From Amycolatopsis cihanbeyliensis (GTDB lineage: Bacteria > Actinomycetota > Actinomycetes > Mycobacteriales > Pseudonocardiaceae): DNA of 64,000 nucleotides. Shown in pieces: positions 8,972 to 19,523 of the stretch (the stretch's first letter is position 1; every line of letters starts with the position of its first letter). Both the position numbers and the translations under genes were made by a program. The DNA lies in the NCBI RefSeq assembly GCF_006715045.1, contig NZ_VFML01000001.1, forward strand, positions 2,386,501-2,450,500. Reading direction: 5' to 3'. The notes beneath the pieces were generated by a model, which was not told where the DNA came from, made no database searches, and was given only the letters and a program-made list of their open reading frames with translations.

Positions 8972-9649
8972 ATGACCGAACTCGCCGGCCCACTCTCGCC
9001 GACGCCACGCACCCGGCTGGGCCGCAAGAAGGACCGGGCCGCCACCGAACGCGCCGCGCTGCACACGATCCTCGACGAGGCACTGGTCTGCCACCTCGGC
9101 ATGGTGGTCGACGGCTCACCACTGGTGCTGCCCACCGGCTACGGGCGCGACGGCGACACGCTGTACCTGCACGGCTCGACCGGCGCGGCCAGCCTGCGCG
9201 CCGCGGGTGGCGGGGTCGAGGTCTGCGTGACCGTCACGCTGGTGGACGGGATCGTCTACTCCCGCTCGGTGAACAACCACTCGATGAACTACCGCAGCGC
9301 GGTGGTCTACGGCAGGCCGCGGGTGCTCACCGAACGGCAGGAGAAGCTGCGCGGGCTGCGGGTGCTGACCGACCATCTGGCCCCGGGTTCCTGGGAGCAC
9401 GCGCGGGAGGTCAACGAGAAGGAACTCGCCGCGGTCACCGTGCTGGCCCTCGACCTCGCCGAGGCCTCGGCGAAGGTGCGCTCCGGCGACCCGGCAGACC
9501 CGCCCGAGGACGTGCACGGAGTCGAAGCCTGGGCGGGCGTGCTACCGATCCACACGCGCTTCGGCGTTCCGGTGCCCGATCCGGAGCTGGCCACGGACGC
9601 CGTGGTCCCGGCGCATGTCAGCGACCGGAAACCCGGACGGGGCCGCTGA
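8972..9649 (+). CDS. Pyridoxamine 5'-phosphate oxidase-family (FMN split-barrel) protein
   Basis: The 225-residue protein has the flavin-binding split-barrel layout of the NimA/PNPOx-like group: an N-terminal arm ending RAALHTILDEALVCHLG, the barrel strands HLGMVVDGSPLVLPTGYGRDGDTLYLHG, and NNHSMNYRSAVVYGRP. This group binds FMN or F420 and reduces or oxidises small molecules. True B6 oxidase activity is uncertain because the PLP-binding tail of PdxH is not recognisable. It is divergent from the MocR regulator and probably controlled by it. Its last 32 bases overlap the end of the convergent cysteine dioxygenase gene. The start is ATG at 8972. Confidence 0.82.
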   Translation: MTELAGPLSPTPRTRLGRKKDRAATERAALHTILDEALVCHLGMVVDGSPLVLPTGYGRDGDTLYLHGSTGAASLRAAGGGVEVCVTVTLVDGIVYSRSVNNHSMNYRSAVVYGRPRVLTERQEKLRGLRVLTDHLAPGSWEHAREVNEKELAAVTVLALDLAEASAKVRSGDPADPPEDVHGVEAWAGVLPIHTRFGVPVPDPELATDAVVPAHVSDRKPGRGR

Positions 9650-10106
9650 CCGGATCCAACCGGAACGGGCGCATGGTCCGCCCGGCCGAGCGGTAGACAT
9701 GGATGCTGACCGCGGGATCCGGCCCCATGTTGCGCACCTGGTGCACGTAACCGGGGCCGAACACCCTGGACTGGCCGGTGGTGAGCGCGTGCTCCTCGCG
9801 CAGGACCCTGCCGTCCCCGGCGCGCCGCGCCACGGTCTCCGCGAGATCGCCGCTGACGATGGTGAACGCCCCGGTGGCCTGGCCGTGGTCGTGCAGGTCG
9901 GTTTCCTGGCCCGGCAGCCAGCCGAGCAGCCACACCTGCTGGCCGGCGTCGGCGGTGATCAGCGCGGCGAAGCGCTCGTCGGGGTCGTAGCGAAGCAGGT
10001 GACGCCACCGGTCGCGGTCGGCGGCGAACTCGAGCGCGACCCGGACCGGGTGGCGCAGGACGGGATTCTCGGCAACCGCGACGGTGTTGGCCGGAACGGC
10101 GAACAT
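9618..10106 (-). CDS. Cysteine dioxygenase (cupin, type I family)
   Basis: Oxidises L-cysteine to cysteine sulfinate with O2 at a mononuclear Fe(II) site, limiting free cysteine. The 162-residue cupin shows the metal ligands as HDHG (TDLHDHGQATGAFTIVSG, about residues 71-88) and the third histidine in FGPGYVHQVRN; SIHVYR closes the barrel. FTIVSGDLAET replaces the Cys-Tyr crosslink region, as in many bacterial CDOs. The ATG at 10106 has no strong ribosome-binding site. A 21-codon leader peptide ending in cysteine codons precedes it. The usual rhodanese neighbour is absent. The gene overlaps the convergent FMN-protein gene by 32 bases. Confidence 0.87.
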   Translation of the reverse strand: MFAVPANTVAVAENPVLRHPVRVALEFAADRDRWRHLLRYDPDERFAALITADAGQQVWLLGWLPGQETDLHDHGQATGAFTIVSGDLAETVARRAGDGRVLREEHALTTGQSRVFGPGYVHQVRNMGPDPAVSIHVYRSAGRTMRPFRLDPVSGPVRVSGR

Positions 10107-10151
10107 AGGGGTGTCCTCGTGACGTGTCGGAAGGTGGGCGGATCGGGTCGA

Positions 10152-10217
10152 TCACCGACACGGACACAGCGCGCTGGCGACGAGGCGCAGGTCGATGTGA
10201 CCGCGCCGCTGCGTCAT
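10152..10217 (-). CDS. Leader peptide upstream of cysteine dioxygenase, cysteine-codon ending
   Basis: A 21-residue ORF lies 45 bases upstream of the dioxygenase. It starts MTQRRGHIDLR and ends LVASALCPCR, with Cys codons at 18 and 20. The pattern of basic residues, then HIDLR, then VASALC and a final cysteine run matches the short 'putative leader peptides' that precede sulfur-metabolism genes in many actinobacteria. Cysteine-rich short ORFs act as attenuators in mycobacteria. I infer that ribosome progress through the Cys codons couples cysteine supply to dioxygenase expression. No T-tract terminator is evident in the 45-base gap, so control could be translational or Rho-based. Confidence 0.7.
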   Translation of the reverse strand: MTQRRGHIDLRLVASALCPCR

Positions 10218-10277
10218 ACCATGCGTCAACACGGCAACCAGCGAACCAGCCCGGACCGGTCCGGTCAAACTCGCTCT

Positions 10278-10299
10278 CACCCGGTGGGACGGCCGGGTG
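10278..10299. terminator. Short hairpin downstream of gpsA
   Basis: CACCCGG (10278-10284) pairs with CCGGGTG (10293-10299) directly after the gpsA stop. The stem is short and has no T tract, so it is a weak terminator candidate. A perfect 14-bp palindrome CCGGACCGGTCCGG (10251-10264) follows before the leader peptide. Confidence 0.4.
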
Positions 10300-10301
10300 G
10301 G

Positions 10302-11327
10302 TCAGGACCACTCGTGCTTGCGTTTGCGGCCCAGCAGCTCGGCGCCGACATGGGCGGGGTCCATGCCCTCGTGGCACACCCGGTACATCGCGTCGGTGAT
10401 CGGCACGTCCGCGCCGACGGTGGCGGCGAGCTCGCGGATCGAGGAGCAGGACATCACGCCCTCCGCGACCTGCCCGCCCCCGGCCCGCTGCGCCTGCTCC
10501 ACCGTCTCGCCCCTGCCCAGCCGCTCGCCGAAGGTGCGGTTGCGGGACAGCGGGGAGGAGCAGGTGGCCACCAGGTCCCCGACCCCGGCGAGGCCGGCGA
10601 AGGTGAGCTGATCGGCTCCGAGCTTGGCGCCCAGCCGGGCCATCTCGGCGAGGCCACGAGTGATCAGGGTGGCGACGGTGTTCGTGCCGAAGCCCATGCC
10701 CGCGGCCATCCCGCAGCTCAACGCGATCACGTTCTTGCACGCCCCGCCGAGCTCGCAACCGATCACGTCGGTGTTGGTGTACGGCCGGAAGTACGCGGTG
10801 GAGCAGGCACGCTGGACCGCGACCGCGCGATCATGGTCGGTGCACGCCAGCACCGCGGCCGCGGGTTGCTCCTGCGCGATCTCCCTGGCCAGGTTCGGCC
10901 CGGACACCACCACGACCTGCTCCGGGGGGATCCCGGCCACCTCGGCGATCACCTCGCTCATCCGCTTGCGGGTGCCCAGCTCGACGCCCTTGGCGAGGCT
11001 GATCAGCGGCACGTTCCCCGGCAGCAGCCCGCGCCAGCCGGTCAGGTTGGCCCGCAGGCGCTGGCTCGGCACCGCCAGCACCACCGCCTCGGCCCCCGCC
11101 AGCGCGCGAGCCGGGTCCGCGGTGGCGGTGAGCAGCTCCGGCAGCCGCACCCCCGGCAGGTAACCCTCGTTGGAACGCCGCTCCCGGATCTCCCGCGCGA
11201 CCTCCTCCCTGCGCGCCCACATGGTGACCTCGCGGCCGGCGTCGGCGAGCACCTTGGCGAAGGTGGTTCCCCAGGAGCCCGACCCGAGCACGGCCAGCCG
11301 CTGGACGTCCTGCCCGGTGTCCGCCAT
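10302..11327 (-). CDS. gpsA: Glycerol-3-phosphate dehydrogenase (NAD(P)+)
   Basis: Reduces dihydroxyacetone phosphate to sn-glycerol-3-phosphate for phospholipid synthesis. The 341-residue protein has the Rossmann motif [14 protein letters not shown] (about residues 15-28), [27 protein letters not shown], the catalytic-lysine segment [23 protein letters not shown], and [22 protein letters not shown]. The ATG at 11327 shares its A with the TGA of the acyltransferase gene (TGATG), so translation is coupled. The pair GPAT-product consumer and producer in one operon fits glycerolipid synthesis. Confidence 0.96.
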   Translation of the reverse strand: MADTGQDVQRLAVLGSGSWGTTFAKVLADAGREVTMWARREEVAREIRERRSNEGYLPGVRLPELLTATADPARALAGAEAVVLAVPSQRLRANLTGWRGLLPGNVPLISLAKGVELGTRKRMSEVIAEVAGIPPEQVVVVSGPNLAREIAQEQPAAAVLACTDHDRAVAVQRACSTAYFRPYTNTDVIGCELGGACKNVIALSCGMAAGMGFGTNTVATLITRGLAEMARLGAKLGADQLTFAGLAGVGDLVATCSSPLSRNRTFGERLGRGETVEQAQRAGGGQVAEGVMSCSSIRELAATVGADVPITDAMYRVCHEGMDPAHVGAELLGRKRKHEWS

Positions 11328-12034
11328 CAGCCCGCGTCCGTCCGCTCGGTCCGCTTGTCCGGTGGCCGCTCGCCCCTGATCTCGGCCAGCAGCTCGATCA
11401 CCTCGCCCATCAGCAGGTCGGTCACCTCGCGCAACAGCGCGTTCGAACCGGACCGGCCCCGGTAGCCGGACAGGTCGACGGGCCGGCCGACCAGGTGGAC
11501 CACGGTCTTGCGCGGCAACGGCCGGAACTTCTTGCTGTAGCCGTTCCAGATGTCCTGGGTGCCCCAGCGCGCGATCGGGATCACCGGCACGTCGTTCTCC
11601 AGCGCGAGCCGCGCCACCCCGGTGTAGGAGTGCTTCGGCCAGCCCTCGGGGTCCCTGGTGATGGTGCCCTCCGGGTAGATCACCACCACCTTGCCCTCGC
11701 TCAGGGCCTGGTGCGCGGCGCGCAGGCTGTCGCCGGCGCCGGACGTACCCCGGTACACCGGGATGCCACCGGAACCGAGGAAGATCCGGCCGAAGATCGG
11801 GGCGCGCGCCACGCTGTCCTTGGCGAGAAACCGGGGGACGCGCTTGTTGCGATGCACGAACACCGCGTCGACGGCGGGGTCCAGGTGCGAGACGTGGTTC
11901 AGCACCAGCAACGCGGCCCCCTGCCGGGGGATCCGCTCGCCGCCCCGGTGGACGCGCCTGCCGAGCCAGGTCAGCGGGTAGAACAACGCGGCGGCGGCTC
12001 CGACCCAGAAACCGCCCTTCTCGCGATCGCCCAA
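11327..12034 (-). CDS. 1-acyl-sn-glycerol-3-phosphate acyltransferase (PlsC-like)
   Basis: Transfers an acyl group to lysophosphatidic acid. The 235-residue protein carries the four PlsC motifs: [11 protein letters not shown] (HX4D, catalytic), [28 protein letters not shown] (EGT) and [10 protein letters not shown]. An N-terminal hydrophobic stretch ([17 protein letters not shown]) suggests membrane association. The start is a TTG at 12034 with a very strong GGAGGAGGAG ribosome-binding site. The frame is open further upstream, but that part has no homology and would overlap the divergent cofC start. It is followed by gpsA with a one-base overlap. Confidence 0.92.
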   Translation of the reverse strand: MGDREKGGFWVGAAAALFYPLTWLGRRVHRGGERIPRQGAALLVLNHVSHLDPAVDAVFVHRNKRVPRFLAKDSVARAPIFGRIFLGSGGIPVYRGTSGAGDSLRAAHQALSEGKVVVIYPEGTITRDPEGWPKHSYTGVARLALENDVPVIPIARWGTQDIWNGYSKKFRPLPRKTVVHLVGRPVDLSGYRGRSGSNALLREVTDLLMGEVIELLAEIRGERPPDKRTERTDAG

Positions 12035-12148
12035 GACTCCTCCTCCTTCTGCGCCGGACCGGTCGATCCTCCCCCGGCCGGTGACCCTGCGCCAACAAGG
12101 GGTGGTGTGCACGGGCGCGCGTGCCGCCGTTCGGGTAATGATGGAGAG

Positions 12149-12781
12149 GTGTCTCGTGAGGTCGACCTGATCATCCCGATGAAACCCCCGCACGCGGGCA
12201 AGTCCCGGTTACGGGGCGTGGCCGGCGCGGACCACGCCGCGCTGGTACTGGCGCTGGCCGCCGACACCGTCGCCGCGGCGGCCGCGGCGGAGGGGGTGCG
12301 CCGGCTGCTGGTGGTGGCCACCGACCCGGTCGCGCTGGCCGAGTTGCGGCGGCTGGGCGCGGACGTGGTGAGCGAGAACGGGGCCGGCGGGCTCAATGCG
12401 GCGCTGCGCAGGGGCGAAGCCGTCCTGCGCGCGGACTCCCCCTGCGGCGTCGTGGGCGCGCTGCAGGCCGACCTGCCCGCGCTGCGACCCGCCGAGCTCG
12501 CCGAGGCGCTTACCGAGGCGAGCGGTGGCCGGTCCTTCGTCGCGGACCGGCATGGAACCGGTACCACCTTGTTACTGTCCGCGCCGGGAGCACCGCTCGA
12601 GCCACGGTTCGGCCACGGTTCGGCCGGGGCGCACGCCGCGTCGGGAGCGGTCGCGCTGGCTGCCCCGGCACCGTCGTTGCGCGGCGATGTGGACACCGCC
12701 GACGATCTCGCGCATGCCCGGTTGATCGGCATCGGTGAGCGGACCGCTGCCGCGCTCGGTGAGCCGGCCTGCCTACGCTGA
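12149..12781 (+). CDS. cofC: 2-phospho-L-lactate / phosphoenolpyruvate guanylyltransferase (coenzyme F420 synthesis)
   Basis: CofC (called FbiD in mycobacteria) activates the three-carbon acid with GTP to start the F420 side chain. The 210-residue nucleotidyltransferase has [18 protein letters not shown] at its N-terminus (the pyrophosphate-binding lysines), [36 protein letters not shown] (metal-binding Asp of the LQADLP motif) and [11 protein letters not shown] near the end. The GTG at 12149 is favoured because homology begins at [10 protein letters not shown]; the ribosome-binding site is poor. It diverges from the acyltransferase, as in mycobacteria (Rv2983 beside Rv2982c). Confidence 0.9.
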   Translation: MSREVDLIIPMKPPHAGKSRLRGVAGADHAALVLALAADTVAAAAAAEGVRRLLVVATDPVALAELRRLGADVVSENGAGGLNAALRRGEAVLRADSPCGVVGALQADLPALRPAELAEALTEASGGRSFVADRHGTGTTLLLSAPGAPLEPRFGHGSAGAHAASGAVALAAPAPSLRGDVDTADDLAHARLIGIGERTAAALGEPACLR

Positions 12782-12875
12782 GCAGCGTGGATGCAGGGAA
12801 GTGGGGGTCGCAACATTCACCGGTTCGTCGCGTTCGGTGCGCGCGTCCCGCGCTCGAGTACGGAACAATGCGGGT

Positions 12876-15083
12876 GTGAGCAACGACGAGAGCGCAACAC
12901 CGGCACCGACGGCCTCCGCGCCTCGCGAGCGGGAGCGCGGACCCGACCACAACGGCCACCCGCACGAGAAACACGCCGTACCCTCGGCGCCACCGGCCGT
13001 CACCCCCGGGACTCCCCGGCTGACCGACTCGCTGCCCGACGACCGGTACTTCAACCGCGAACTCTCCTGGCAGGACTTCAACGGGCGCGTGCTCGCGCTG
13101 GCCGAGGACGCCTCCCAGCCGCTGCTCGAGCGAGCGAAGTTCCTCGCCATCTTCGCGTCCAATTTGGATGAGTTCTACATGGTCCGGGTGGCCGGGCTGA
13201 AGCGCAGGGACGAGACCGGGCTCGCCGTGCGCAGCGCGGACGGGCTCACCCCGCGCGAGCAGCTCGCCTACATCGCCAAGCGCAACCAGGACCTGGTGGG
13301 GCGGCAGACCGAGGCGTTCACCGAGCACGTCCGACCGGCCCTCGCCGAGCAGCGCATCCTCATCGTGCGCTGGTCCGATTTGGACCCGGCTGAGCAGCTG
13401 CGGATCTCATCGTACTTCAGCGAGCAGATCTTCCCCGTGCTCACCCCGCTGGCCGTGGACCCCGCCCACCCGTTCCCGTACATCTCCGGGCTCTCGCTGA
13501 ACCTGGCGGTGACGGTGCGCGATCCCGAGCGGGGCACCGAGCGCTTCGCCAGGGTCAAGGTGCCGAACAACGTACCCCGGTTGATCCGCGTGGAGCAGCA
13601 ACGGGAGAGCGAGACCGCCACCTTCCTACCGCTGGAGGAGCTCATCTCCGCGCACCTCGGCGAGCTGTTCACCGGGATGGAGGTGATCGAGCACCACGTG
13701 TTCAGGGTCACCCGTAACGCCGACTTCGAGGTCGAGGAGGACCGGGACGAGGACCTGTTGCAGGCGTTGGAGCGCGAGCTCGCGCAGCGCCGGTTCGGCC
13801 CGCCGGTACGGCTCGAGGTCGCGCAGGACATGAGCGAGCACATGCTGGAGTTGCTGCTGCGCGAGCTGGAGGTCGATCCGCACGACGTGGTCGAGGTTCC
13901 CGGGCTGCTCGATCTGAGCTGCCTACACCAGCTCTACGGTCTGGACCGGACGGAGCTGAAGGACCCCCCTTTCGTGCCGCGGACCCACCCCGCGTTCGGC
14001 GAGCGGGAGACCCCGAAGAGCGTGTTCGCCACCCTGCGCGAGCGGGACGTGCTGGTGCACCATCCCTACGACTCCTTCTCCACAAGCGTTCAGCGGTTCG
14101 TGGAGCAGGCGGCGGCGGACGAGAAGGTGCTGGCGATCAAGCAGACGCTGTACCGCACCTCCGGTGACTCGCCGGTCGTGGACGCGCTGATCGACGCCGC
14201 GCAGGCCGGCAAGCAGGTCGTGGCGCTGGTGGAGATCAAGGCACGGTTCGACGAGCAGGCCAACATCACCTGGGCACGCACCCTGGAACGCGCGGGGGTC
14301 CACGTGGTCTACGGCTTGATGGGACTGAAGACCCACTGCAAGGTGGCCATGGTGGTGCGGCAGGAAGGCTCCACCATTCGACGTTACTGCCACATCGGCA
14401 CCGGCAACTACAACCCGAAGACCGCGAGGCTGTACGAGGACATGGGGCTGCTCACCGCCGACCCGACGATCGGTGCGGACCTCACCGATCTGTTCAACGT
14501 GCTGACCGGTTACTCCCGGCAGGACATCTACCGCAACATCCTCACCTCGCCGGGCGGCATCCGGCGGGGGATACTGCATTGCATCGCCGAGGAGATCGAG
14601 CGATCGGCCGCAGGCGCGGAGACCGGCATCCGGATCAAGTGCAACTCCCTTGTCGACGAGCAGATCATCGACGCGCTGTACCACGCGTCCCATGCCGGGG
14701 TCCGCGTGGAGATCGTGGTGCGCGGGATCTGCTCGCTCAAACCCGGCGTGCCCGGCCTGAGCGAGAACATCACGGTAAGGTCGCTCCTCGGACGCTTCCT
14801 CGAGCACTCCCGTGTCCTCCACTTCCGGGCGGGCGACACGTACTGGATCGGCAGCGCGGACATGATGCACCGCAACCTCGATCGCAGGATCGAGGCCATG
14901 GTGCGGGTGAAGGATCCGACCCTCACCGGGCAACTGGACGAGGTGCTGAACTCGGCCCTGGACCCGGCGACGCGCTGCTGGGTGCTGACCTCGACCGGTG
15001 AGTGGGCACCCTCGCCGCAGGACGGTTCGCAGGTACGCGACCACCAGACCGAGTTGCTGATCCGGCACGGGGCCGCCGGGTGA
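12876..15083 (+). CDS. ppk: Polyphosphate kinase 1
   Basis: Reversibly polymerises the gamma-phosphate of ATP into inorganic polyphosphate. The protein (735 residues from GTG 12876) has the PPK1 N-terminal domain beginning [22 protein letters not shown] and [14 protein letters not shown]. The middle domain contains HHPYDSF and [17 protein letters not shown]. The autophosphorylated histidine lies in [16 protein letters not shown], and the C-terminal domain has [29 protein letters not shown]. The first 50 residues are a low-complexity extension. mutT1 overlaps its stop codon (GTGA), so the pair is coupled. Confidence 0.97.
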   Translation: MSNDESATPAPTASAPRERERGPDHNGHPHEKHAVPSAPPAVTPGTPRLTDSLPDDRYFNRELSWQDFNGRVLALAEDASQPLLERAKFLAIFASNLDEFYMVRVAGLKRRDETGLAVRSADGLTPREQLAYIAKRNQDLVGRQTEAFTEHVRPALAEQRILIVRWSDLDPAEQLRISSYFSEQIFPVLTPLAVDPAHPFPYISGLSLNLAVTVRDPERGTERFARVKVPNNVPRLIRVEQQRESETATFLPLEELISAHLGELFTGMEVIEHHVFRVTRNADFEVEEDRDEDLLQALERELAQRRFGPPVRLEVAQDMSEHMLELLLRELEVDPHDVVEVPGLLDLSCLHQLYGLDRTELKDPPFVPRTHPAFGERETPKSVFATLRERDVLVHHPYDSFSTSVQRFVEQAAADEKVLAIKQTLYRTSGDSPVVDALIDAAQAGKQVVALVEIKARFDEQANITWARTLERAGVHVVYGLMGLKTHCKVAMVVRQEGSTIRRYCHIGTGNYNPKTARLYEDMGLLTADPTIGADLTDLFNVLTGYSRQDIYRNILTSPGGIRRGILHCIAEEIERSAAGAETGIRIKCNSLVDEQIIDALYHASHAGVRVEIVVRGICSLKPGVPGLSENITVRSLLGRFLEHSRVLHFRAGDTYWIGSADMMHRNLDRRIEAMVRVKDPTLTGQLDEVLNSALDPATRCWVLTSTGEWAPSPQDGSQVRDHQTELLIRHGAAG

Positions 15084-16063
15084 ACGCGGGATCCACTCCG
15101 GCCAGGGTGCGCGCGGCGGGGGCTGTCCTGTGGCGCCGAGACGACGCCGGCACGGTGGAAGTGGCCGTGGTGCACCGGCCGCACTACGGCGACTGGTCGC
15201 TGCCCAAGGGGAAACTGGACGCCGGGGAGACCACGCCCGTCGCGGCGGCCCGTGAGGTGGCCGAGGAGACGGGATTCGACGCCGTGCTGGGGCGGTTCCT
15301 CACCCGGGTCGAGTACGAGGTGCGCACGCGCGGTGGGCAGGCGCCGAAGACGGTCGACTACTTCGGCGCCGAGGCGGTGGGCGGCCACTTCGTGCCCAAC
15401 CACGAAGTCGACCGGCTGCGTTGGCTGAGCCCCGCCGCCGCCGAGTCCGTGCTCGACTATCCGGCCGATCGCGGCGTACTGCGGGAGTTCCTCGCCCTGC
15501 CTGCCCGGCTGACCACCCTGTTGCTGGTGCGGCATGCCAAGGCGGGCAAGCGGGACGAATGGAACGGTGACGACGATCTCCGCCCGCTGTCCGACGCCGG
15601 ACTACGCCAAGCGGAGGCAGTACGCGAACTGGTACGTCCGTTCCGGCCGGGACCGGTATTCGCGGCACCCCGGCTTCGCTGCGTGCAGACCGTGCACGGG
15701 GTCGCGGAGGAACTCGGTACGGACGTCCAGCATGAGCAACTGCTGTCCGAGGAAGGCTACTGGCCGGAGCCGGAAACCGGTATCGCGCGATTGCTGGGAA
15801 TCGTGGCCGAGGGCGGCACGCCCTTGGTCTGCAGCCAGGGCGGGGTGATCCCGGACGTGGTCGCGCGCCTGGCCGAACGGGACGGGGTGCCACTGCCGAG
15901 CACGAAGAACGGGACCGTGGCGAGCAAGAAGGGCTCGGTGTGGCTGCTCTCCTTCCACCCCGGCTCCGGGTGGGAGGGGCGGCAACCCGAGCAACCCCCG
16001 ACGCTCGCCGCGGCCGACTACTTCGCCAGCCCGCTTCCGGACCCGGTGACCACCACTCACTGA
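15080..16063 (+). CDS. MutT1-like two-domain protein: NUDIX hydrolase plus histidine phosphatase
   Basis: The 327-residue fusion has a NUDIX box spanning [20 protein letters not shown] (then TG) at about residues 46-68 for hydrolysis of oxidised nucleotides. A histidine-phosphatase domain follows, opening with [16 protein letters not shown] (RHG motif as RHA). This is the architecture of M. tuberculosis MutT1, which converts 8-oxo-GTP species to the monophosphate and also cleaves diadenosine tetraphosphate. The start GTG overlaps the ppk TGA. Placement beside ppk is conserved and may reflect nucleotide/polyphosphate housekeeping, though that link is inference. Confidence 0.92.
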   Translation: MNAGSTPARVRAAGAVLWRRDDAGTVEVAVVHRPHYGDWSLPKGKLDAGETTPVAAAREVAEETGFDAVLGRFLTRVEYEVRTRGGQAPKTVDYFGAEAVGGHFVPNHEVDRLRWLSPAAAESVLDYPADRGVLREFLALPARLTTLLLVRHAKAGKRDEWNGDDDLRPLSDAGLRQAEAVRELVRPFRPGPVFAAPRLRCVQTVHGVAEELGTDVQHEQLLSEEGYWPEPETGIARLLGIVAEGGTPLVCSQGGVIPDVVARLAERDGVPLPSTKNGTVASKKGSVWLLSFHPGSGWEGRQPEQPPTLAAADYFASPLPDPVTTTH

Positions 16064-16072
16064 ACTCTTGAA

Positions 16073-16136
16073 CCCTTCCACTATGGAAGGGCCCGAACAT
16101 GCGGCGGGGCCCCGTGCGCCGCACGGGGCCCCGCCG
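16073..16136. terminator. Two strong hairpins between mutT1 and hupB
   Basis: The first stem is CCCTTCCA/TGGAAGGG (16073-16080 and 16084-16091). The second is an exact 17-bp stem, 16102-16118 with 16120-16136, built on GGCGGGGCCCCGTGCG. They separate convergent mutT1 (+) and hupB (-) and can serve as a bidirectional terminator. Confidence 0.8.
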
Positions 16137-16178
16137 AAAGTAACCGCTGGTAGCCCAGTTCAGGAACAGGCTCTCCGG

Positions 16179-16874
16179 TTACTTCTTCTTCTTGGCCGCT
16201 GTGGTCTTCTTGGCCGCCGCCGAGGTCGACTTGGTGGCCTTGGTCGCGGTCTTCGGCGCAGCCTTGGCGGTGGTCTTCTTGGCCGTGCCGGCCTTCGCCG
16301 CCGTGGTCTTCGCCGCCGTGGTCTTCGCCGTGGTGGTCTTCGCCGTCGACTTGGTGGACTTGGCCGCGGTCTTCGGTGCGGCCTTCGTCGCCGTCGCCCG
16401 GCTGGTGCCGGCCCGGCTCGTGCTGGCACGCGAGGTGCTGCCGGCACGCGAGGTACGGGTCGTCGTGCTCCGCGTCGCGGTCGGGCGGCTCGCGGTCGCC
16501 TTGCTGGTGCGCGAGCTCGTCGTACGGCTGGCGGTGCCGGTGCTGCGCGAGGCAGCGGTAGCACGCTTCACGGCCGTGGCCTTCGGCAGCTTCTTCGCGC
16601 CGCTCACCACGTCCTTGAACGTCGTGCCGGCCCGGAAGGCCGGAACGTTCGTCTTCTTGACCCGCACCGTCTCACCGGTGCGCGGGTTCCGGGCGGTCCG
16701 GGCGGCCCGGGCGCGCTTCTCGAACACCCCGAAGCCGGTGATGTTCACCTTCTCACCCTTGTTCACGGTGCGGATGATGATGTCGACGATCTCGTCAACC
16801 GCCTTCGCCGCAACCTTCTTGTCGCCTTCCAAGCGCTCCGACAGCGCTTCGATCAGCTGGGCCTTGTTGGCCAT
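16179..16874 (-). CDS. hupB: Nucleoid-associated protein HupB (HU with long basic tail)
   Basis: HU-type protein that bends and compacts DNA. Residues 1-95 are a standard HU domain ([15 protein letters not shown], then [21 protein letters not shown] and [15 protein letters not shown]). Residues 100-231 form an Ala/Thr/Lys/Arg-rich histone H1-like tail of degenerate TAAK and AKTT repeats ending [10 protein letters not shown], the hallmark of actinobacterial HupB. ATG 16874 is preceded by GGAGG; the open frame upstream to 16967 is not homologous. It lies downstream of leuD on the same strand but separated by more than 200 bp and a hairpin, so it is probably its own unit. Confidence 0.95.
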   Translation of the reverse strand: MANKAQLIEALSERLEGDKKVAAKAVDEIVDIIIRTVNKGEKVNITGFGVFEKRARAARTARNPRTGETVRVKKTNVPAFRAGTTFKDVVSGAKKLPKATAVKRATAASRSTGTASRTTSSRTSKATASRPTATRSTTTRTSRAGSTSRASTSRAGTSRATATKAAPKTAAKSTKSTAKTTTAKTTAAKTTAAKAGTAKKTTAKAAPKTATKATKSTSAAAKKTTAAKKKK

Positions 16875-17067
16875 TCCAGTCCTCCACGAAGAACTACTTG
16901 TCACACGGCCACGTCGGCCGACTTGGGCACACGGTATTACCAACGCAGCACAAATTCCAAACGGCACGCGGAATTTTTCCTTATCGGGGGCGAGGTTCCG
17001 CCCTCTGAGGGACCCCTTCGGGGGCCTTCCGCGGTCCGTCTGGCGTGGTTTCGCAGGCCGCTGACCT

Positions 17068-17103
17068 GGTACGGATTCCCTTGCTGAGCAGGGAATCTGT
17101 ACC
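17068..17103. terminator. 13-bp hairpin at the end of leuD
   Basis: GGTACGGATTCCC (17068-17080) pairs with GGGAATCTGTACC (17091-17103) with one G-U pair and a 10-base loop. It abuts the leuD stop codon and probably ends the leuCD transcript. No T tract is present. Confidence 0.65.
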
Positions 17104-17726
17104 TAGGAGGGGCCGGGAGCGGCCGGCTGAGCGGCCTGCGGGACGGTCACCGGCCGCCAGCTCGGCCGCTCGGTCTCGAAGGCGTCGATGTTCCCGGCGT
17201 GTCGCAGGGTCAGGGCGATGTCGTCCAGCCCCTCCAGCAGCCGCCAGCGGGTGTAGTCGTCGATCGTGAAGGGTGCGACGAACTCCTTGGCCCGTACCGT
17301 CTTCGCCTCGAGGTCCACGGTGACCCTCGTGCCGGGCTCGTTCTCGAGGATCTTCCAGAGCTGTTCGACGTCCGACTGCTCGCACTGGGCGGCCAGCAGG
17401 CCCTGCTTGCCCGCGTTGCCCCGGAAGATGTCGGCGAACCGGGAGGAGATGACGACCCCGAAGCCGTAGTTCATCAGGGCCCAGACGGCGTGCTCGCGGG
17501 AGGAGCCGGTGCCGAAGTCCTGGCCGGCGACGAGCACCGTGCCCGCCCGGAAGGGCTCCTGGTTGAGTACGAAGGTCTCGTCCCCGCGCCAGGCGGCGAA
17601 CAGCCCGTCCTCGAAGCCGGTCCGGCTGACCCGCTTCAGGTAGACCGCCGGGATGATCTGGTCGGTGTCCACGTTGGACCTGCGTAGGGGTACTCCGACC
17701 CCGGTGTGGGTGGTGAACGGTTCCAT
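17103..17726 (-). CDS. leuD: 3-isopropylmalate dehydratase small subunit
   Basis: With LeuC it isomerises 2-isopropylmalate to 3-isopropylmalate in leucine synthesis, and it can also serve the citramalate route. The 207-residue protein starts [17 protein letters not shown] and has [36 protein letters not shown] (swivelling-domain substrate loop) and [17 protein letters not shown] 17726 has a GAGGAGG ribosome-binding site. The gap to the leuC stop is unusually long for this pair, about 235 bp, and holds copy 2 of the intergenic repeat. Confidence 0.96.
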   Translation of the reverse strand: MEPFTTHTGVGVPLRRSNVDTDQIIPAVYLKRVSRTGFEDGLFAAWRGDETFVLNQEPFRAGTVLVAGQDFGTGSSREHAVWALMNYGFGVVISSRFADIFRGNAGKQGLLAAQCEQSDVEQLWKILENEPGTRVTVDLEAKTVRAKEFVAPFTIDDYTRWRLLEGLDDIALTLRHAGNIDAFETERPSWRPVTVPQAAQPAAPGPS

Positions 17727-17759
17727 GGTGGGAGCCTCCTCAGTGCTTATTCTCAAACT

Positions 17760-17925
17760 CGCGACACGGTCGGCTCGGCCGGGCTCGGACTCCGACACCA
17801 TCGTCACCTTCGCAGGTGATGCGCCTGGCCTCGCCGCCCGTGGGCTGTTCGCCGCTGAGCAGAGTGGCGCGTCAGCGCCTCCGTTTGGGTGGTGGTGGGA
17901 GACGGGAGGGCGAGTTCTTCCGCTC
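17760..17925. repeat. Intergenic repeat, copy 2 (between leuC and leuD)
   Basis: Counterpart of 7358-7468: 17760-17790 is identical to 7358-7388, 17813-17847 is a close match to 7411-7445, and 17914-17925 is identical to 7457-7468. A stretch of about 55 extra bases separates the second and third blocks here. It sits inside the leuCD operon, upstream of the leuD start, so it is transcribed with leuCD if the operon is intact. Confidence 0.75.
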
Positions 17926-17961
17926 GCCTCGCGCGGCAAAGTCCGGTTCAGGAGCGGCATC

Positions 17962-19395
<1,434 letters not shown>

Positions 19396-19471
19396 GAGGC
19401 TCCTCCCACGTTGTCCGGTTGGGAGTGAAGGGAACCCGGGCGGGAACGCGGGCGTGCCCGCGCCCGAGCTC

Positions 19472-19517
19472 GATTCTTCCCAGAATCTGGACTTCCCAAA
19501 GTACGGGAAGCTAGTAT
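19472..19517. promoter_or_regulatory. Divergent leuC/IclR control region: two inverted repeats and a -10
   Basis: GATTCT-TCCC-AGAATC (19472-19487) and CTTCCC-N7-GGGAAG (19492-19510) are exact inverted repeats. On the + strand TGGACT (19488-19493), an 18-bp spacer and TAGTAT (19512-19517) make a promoter for the IclR gene. The second repeat fills the space between -35 and -10, the layout expected for autorepression. The start codon at 19524 lies about where transcription would begin, so the message may be leaderless. Confidence 0.6.
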
Positions 19518-19523
19518 CGCTGT

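Noticed and set aside
10302..12098. Single long minus-strand frame that reads acyltransferase-region sequence into gpsA
   Set aside because: The upstream half is the out-of-frame shadow of the acyltransferase; gpsA has its own ATG at 11327 overlapping the acyltransferase stop.
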